The translations under genes were made by a program, and so were the position numbers. From assembly GCA_030591065.1 (NCBI GenBank), contig JAUVBU010000024.1, forward strand, positions 1 through 7,146: DNA of 7,146 nt, in the 5' to 3' direction. Under the pieces are notes generated by a model. That model had not been told where the DNA came from, did not search any database, and worked only from the letters and a program-made list of their open reading frames with translations. The stretch is from a bacterium. GTDB taxonomy: Bacteria > Patescibacteriota > Minisyncoccia > Minisyncoccales > JANBVM01. Positions 4,607-7,146 of the stretch are shown piece after piece (within the stretch, counting starts at the first letter, position 1; every line of letters starts with the position of its first letter).

Positions 4607-7054
4607 TTAAATATTATTTAACCTAGACCTTTCTAAAATTTCTCCTTCAACTAAAATTTTAGGGCGACCATATTTTTCTTTTGATATTTTTTTAATCGAT
4701 TTAATAATTTCGATATCACCTTTTTGTGGATAAAGAGCCTCAACCTTAAATGGTTTTGAGGTTTTTCCGTCTATCATCATTTTAACAATAAAATTGAAAT
4801 TGTCAATATTAGTTAAGTCAAATCGAGAAAATTCAGGTTCAAATTGTTTCTCTAAAAACTCGGCATCAGATGCCCCAACCCGAAAAGCCCCAATACTTCC
4901 CACATTCCCCAAAACAGCATCTCTAATTTGTTCTTTTAGCTGAGGCATGTATTGGTGAGCTAATATTAAGTTTAGCCGATACTTTCTAGCTTCAGATAAA
5001 ATTGTAGCAATACTGTCGGTGGTAAAGTTTTGGAATTCATCAATATATAAATAAAAATCTTTTCTTTGTTCTTCGGGAATTTCAGCTCTTCTCATAACAG
5101 CCATTTGCATCTTAGAGATTAAAATCAACCCCAATAAAGAAGCGTTTGTTTCTCCGGTAAGACCCTTGGAAAGATTAGCTAAAAAAATCTTTCCTTCGTT
5201 CATTATGTCTTCCAAATCAAAACCAGAAAAAGGCTGACCAATAATATTTCTCATCATTTCATTTCCAATAAAACGTCCGAGCTTAGAAACAACATAACCT
5301 AACATATCTGACTTAGTACTTCCTGTTGTTTGTTTCCATTCTTTAAGCCAAAAACTTCTTACAATTGGATCACTAACCTTCTCTAGTTGCTGTTCCATAA
5401 AATCATCGTCAGTAAACATTCTAGGAATTTCAACTAAGGTGCCAGGATTATTTTTATCTGACATTAAGGCCAACATAGCGTTTCTCATATAATGCTCGAA
5501 CATGGGGCCTATAATTTCCGGTGGAAAAAGCTTATGAAAAATAGCAATCATTTCTTGAACAGCAAAGTCCTTTTGAGAATCACTTTTAAATTCAAGCATA
5601 TTTAACCCTATTGGCCGAGCCGTATCTGAAGGTTCAAATAAAATAACATCTTTAATCCTTTCTTTGGGAATATTAGCCAAGGTATCTTCAATTAAATCAC
5701 CGTGAGGATCTATAACTGCTACCCCCTCGCCATTTTGAATATCCTGCCGAATCATTTCCCTTAAAAGAGAACTCTTTCCTGCTCCCGTCTGACCAATTGT
5801 GTAAAAATGTCTTCTTCTGTCTTTTTTGTCAGCAAAATAAACATTTTTTTCTTCTCCTCGAAAAGTAACCTTTCCTATTAAATTTACTCCTTTTTCGGGA
5901 AGCTCTGACGGTGGAGCAACTGACCCAGTCTTTGAAAGTTTAACATTTGGAGTTTCGATATAATAGGTTGGAAAATGATAAATACTTGCTAACTCTTCAA
6001 TATTTAAACTAATTTTTTGAGAAGGATTAAAGTTCCGAAAACTAAAATCATAAACTAATTTTTTTAATTGACCCCCCTTTGCTTCTCTGGGAATAAAACT
6101 ATTAGAAATAGAGAGAGAAAATTGACCGAAAGATCCTTTAATATCATTTAAAATTTGTTCAGCTCTTTCTATTTTTGGAGCTGAGGCTATAAACCTAATA
6201 TTAGTTTCGAAAATTGGTTTTTGAATCTTTTCTTGAATGTTCTTAATAATGTTTTCATCAACATTAGACTCTATCTTAGCCCTACCAGTCTCTATCTTTT
6301 CTTCTGTTGGTTTATTGCTAGTAAAAAGACTAATCATTTCCATTAAAATACCTACTATAGGAGAACGAGATACCTCTGAAATAGCAACCCCAACCTGTTT
6401 TCCCTCTTTTATTTTCCTTAAAATTTTATTTCCTCTTTTTTGAAAATTAAATTGAGGTGGACGAATAACTATTTGAATTGCCGCCCCTTCCTCGGGAGCA
6501 ATTTTACTTAAAGCGTTGGTTATACTTGCTAGAGGGTCTTTTTCTAAATTTTTATAAGTATTAATAGGAAAAATATCGGGCTCTGTTAGTGTAAGAGAAC
6601 ATCCAGCTGTAGCTCCTCCTGGTTCAAAAATAGTATAATCTTGAGGCATTTTTTCTACTAAAGCTCTAGAATATACTCCTTGAACATATTTTTCGAAAGC
6701 AGTCTCTAAGTGTTTAGGTACGGCCACATAAAAAGAAATATCCGTTCCACCAATATGAGAAGCGACTTCCAAAACTATTTTAGGAGAACCATAAATATTT
6801 CTTTTCCAAAATCCAGGCTTCTTTAAATATAAAAAATTTGTAAAAACTTGTTCCATTTGACCAATAAGCATCTTCTCGTCTTTCTGGTTTTTTTCTTCAC
6901 TTTTTTCTTTATACTTCGGCATTGTCACGCAAAAAAGAGCCATATTAAGACTCTCAGAGAGGTGTTCTCTCTCTTTCTTTTTAAGAAACATAAAGCTTAA
7001 AGTTCCTAGTAGTACAGTTCCTAAAATTAAAATTATCCAATATAAAATTCCCAT
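4607..7054 (-). CDS. VirD4/HerA-like DNA-translocation ATPase, membrane anchored (815 aa)
   Basis: This is a P-loop ATPase of the FtsK-HerA superfamily, of the type annotated as type IV secretion coupling protein or DUF87/HerA-like, which pumps DNA or nucleoprotein through a ring. Numbering is from ATG 7054. One membrane helix fills residues 2-20 (GILYWIILILGTVLLG) and is followed by Lys/Arg-rich sequence, predicting a cytoplasmic body. About 50-400 is a family-specific N-terminal region I cannot name. The motor follows, with Walker A GQTGAGKS (421-428), DPHGDL (449-454), Walker B YIDEFQNF with D672/E673, and the HQ motif (LAHQYMPQL, H700/Q701). The frame extends to ATG 7111, but that start overlaps the previous gene, while ATG 7054 sits one base past its stop and places the membrane helix at the N-terminus. 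No SD is seen. It is the likely core of the operon; substrate and partners outside the window are unknown. Confidence 0.92.
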   Translation of the reverse strand: MGILYWIILILGTVLLGTLSFMFLKKKEREHLSESLNMALFCVTMPKYKEKSEEKNQKDEKMLIGQMEQVFTNFLYLKKPGFWKRNIYGSPKIVLEVASHIGGTDISFYVAVPKHLETAFEKYVQGVYSRALVEKMPQDYTIFEPGGATAGCSLTLTEPDIFPINTYKNLEKDPLASITNALSKIAPEEGAAIQIVIRPPQFNFQKRGNKILRKIKEGKQVGVAISEVSRSPIVGILMEMISLFTSNKPTEEKIETGRAKIESNVDENIIKNIQEKIQKPIFETNIRFIASAPKIERAEQILNDIKGSFGQFSLSISNSFIPREAKGGQLKKLVYDFSFRNFNPSQKISLNIEELASIYHFPTYYIETPNVKLSKTGSVAPPSELPEKGVNLIGKVTFRGEEKNVYFADKKDRRRHFYTIGQTGAGKSSLLREMIRQDIQNGEGVAVIDPHGDLIEDTLANIPKERIKDVILFEPSDTARPIGLNMLEFKSDSQKDFAVQEMIAIFHKLFPPEIIGPMFEHYMRNAMLALMSDKNNPGTLVEIPRMFTDDDFMEQQLEKVSDPIVRSFWLKEWKQTTGSTKSDMLGYVVSKLGRFIGNEMMRNIIGQPFSGFDLEDIMNEGKIFLANLSKGLTGETNASLLGLILISKMQMAVMRRAEIPEEQRKDFYLYIDEFQNFTTDSIATILSEARKYRLNLILAHQYMPQLKEQIRDAVLGNVGSIGAFRVGASDAEFLEKQFEPEFSRFDLTNIDNFNFIVKMMIDGKTSKPFKVEALYPQKGDIEIIKSIKKISKEKYGRPKILVEGEILERSRLNNI

Positions 7055-7055
7055 A

Positions 7056-7145
7056 TTATTTAGAAAGTTTCTTATAATAACCTTCTCTTGATAAAATATC
7101 GTGAAAAGCATCTAAAGTATAAGGATCTTTCATTTTTTTTGCTAC
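7056..7145 (-). CDS. 3' end of an unidentified upstream gene (partial)
   Basis: The last 29 codons of a frame open to the window edge end in TAA at 7058-7056, one base before the ATPase ATG (TAATATG). The peptide ends DAFHDILSREGYYKKLSK. It could instead be a 25-residue peptide starting at the ATG at 7133, but an open frame through the edge and the tight junction favour the tail of a longer gene in the same operon. The fragment is too short to assign. Confidence 0.55.
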   Translation of the reverse strand, partial: VAKKMKDPYTLDAFHDILSREGYYKKLSK

Positions 7146-7146
7146 A

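Noticed and set aside
4607..7054. Calling the window a conjugative plasmid or ICE because of the VirD4-like ATPase
   Set aside because: No relaxase, VirB4, oriT or mating-pore gene is visible, and related ATPases occur on chromosomes of small-genome bacteria.
1..7146. CRISPR array, tRNA, rRNA or insertion sequence
   Set aside because: No regularly spaced repeats, no cloverleaf or rRNA-like segments and no transposase were found on either strand.

Overview
This AT-rich window reads as a piece of a small-genome bacterial chromosome, most likely from the Candidate Phyla Radiation (Patescibacteria). The support is indirect. The large ATPase is of the VirD4/HerA-like type common in those genomes, the proteins around it are lysine-rich or very small and not recognisable, most starts lack a Shine-Dalgarno (SD) sequence, and all eleven stop codons I could place are TAA. 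TGG encodes Trp and no gene needs TGA read as sense, so the standard bacterial code fits. Assignment below phylum level is not possible from this window.

Layout: one gene lies on the + strand and the rest on the - strand. At the left (145-1101, +) is a complete tyrosine recombinase of the XerC/XerD type, preceded by a cluster of short repeats. It converges with the - strand block over a bidirectional hairpin terminator (1119-1150) and a long imperfect inverted repeat (1167-1235). Next come small - strand genes in short transcripts. There is an 83-residue helical protein apparently read from a leaderless mRNA with a full-consensus promoter, and an 81-residue zinc-ribbon protein with a near-perfect SD and its own terminator. 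To the right is a pair of related cysteine-rich miniproteins (58 and 70 residues), the downstream one apparently lacking a normal start codon. A doubtful 48-residue frame and a 53-residue basic protein with a plausible promoter complete the group.

A strong terminator at 2838-2865 separates this mini-gene region from the right half. There a compact - strand operon runs in from beyond the window. It holds the tail of an unidentified gene, an 815-residue membrane-anchored VirD4/HerA-like DNA-translocation ATPase, a 456-residue highly charged soluble protein, and a 72-residue helical protein, with gaps of only 1, 15 and 11 bases.

The operon is the best candidate for a working system: the ATPase with two uncharacterised, tightly linked partners. 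No relaxase, VirB4, pilin or other secretion subunit is visible, so whether it moves DNA between cells or acts within the cell cannot be told here. The zinc mini-proteins may be small nucleic-acid-binding or regulatory proteins, but that is inference from cysteine spacing only.
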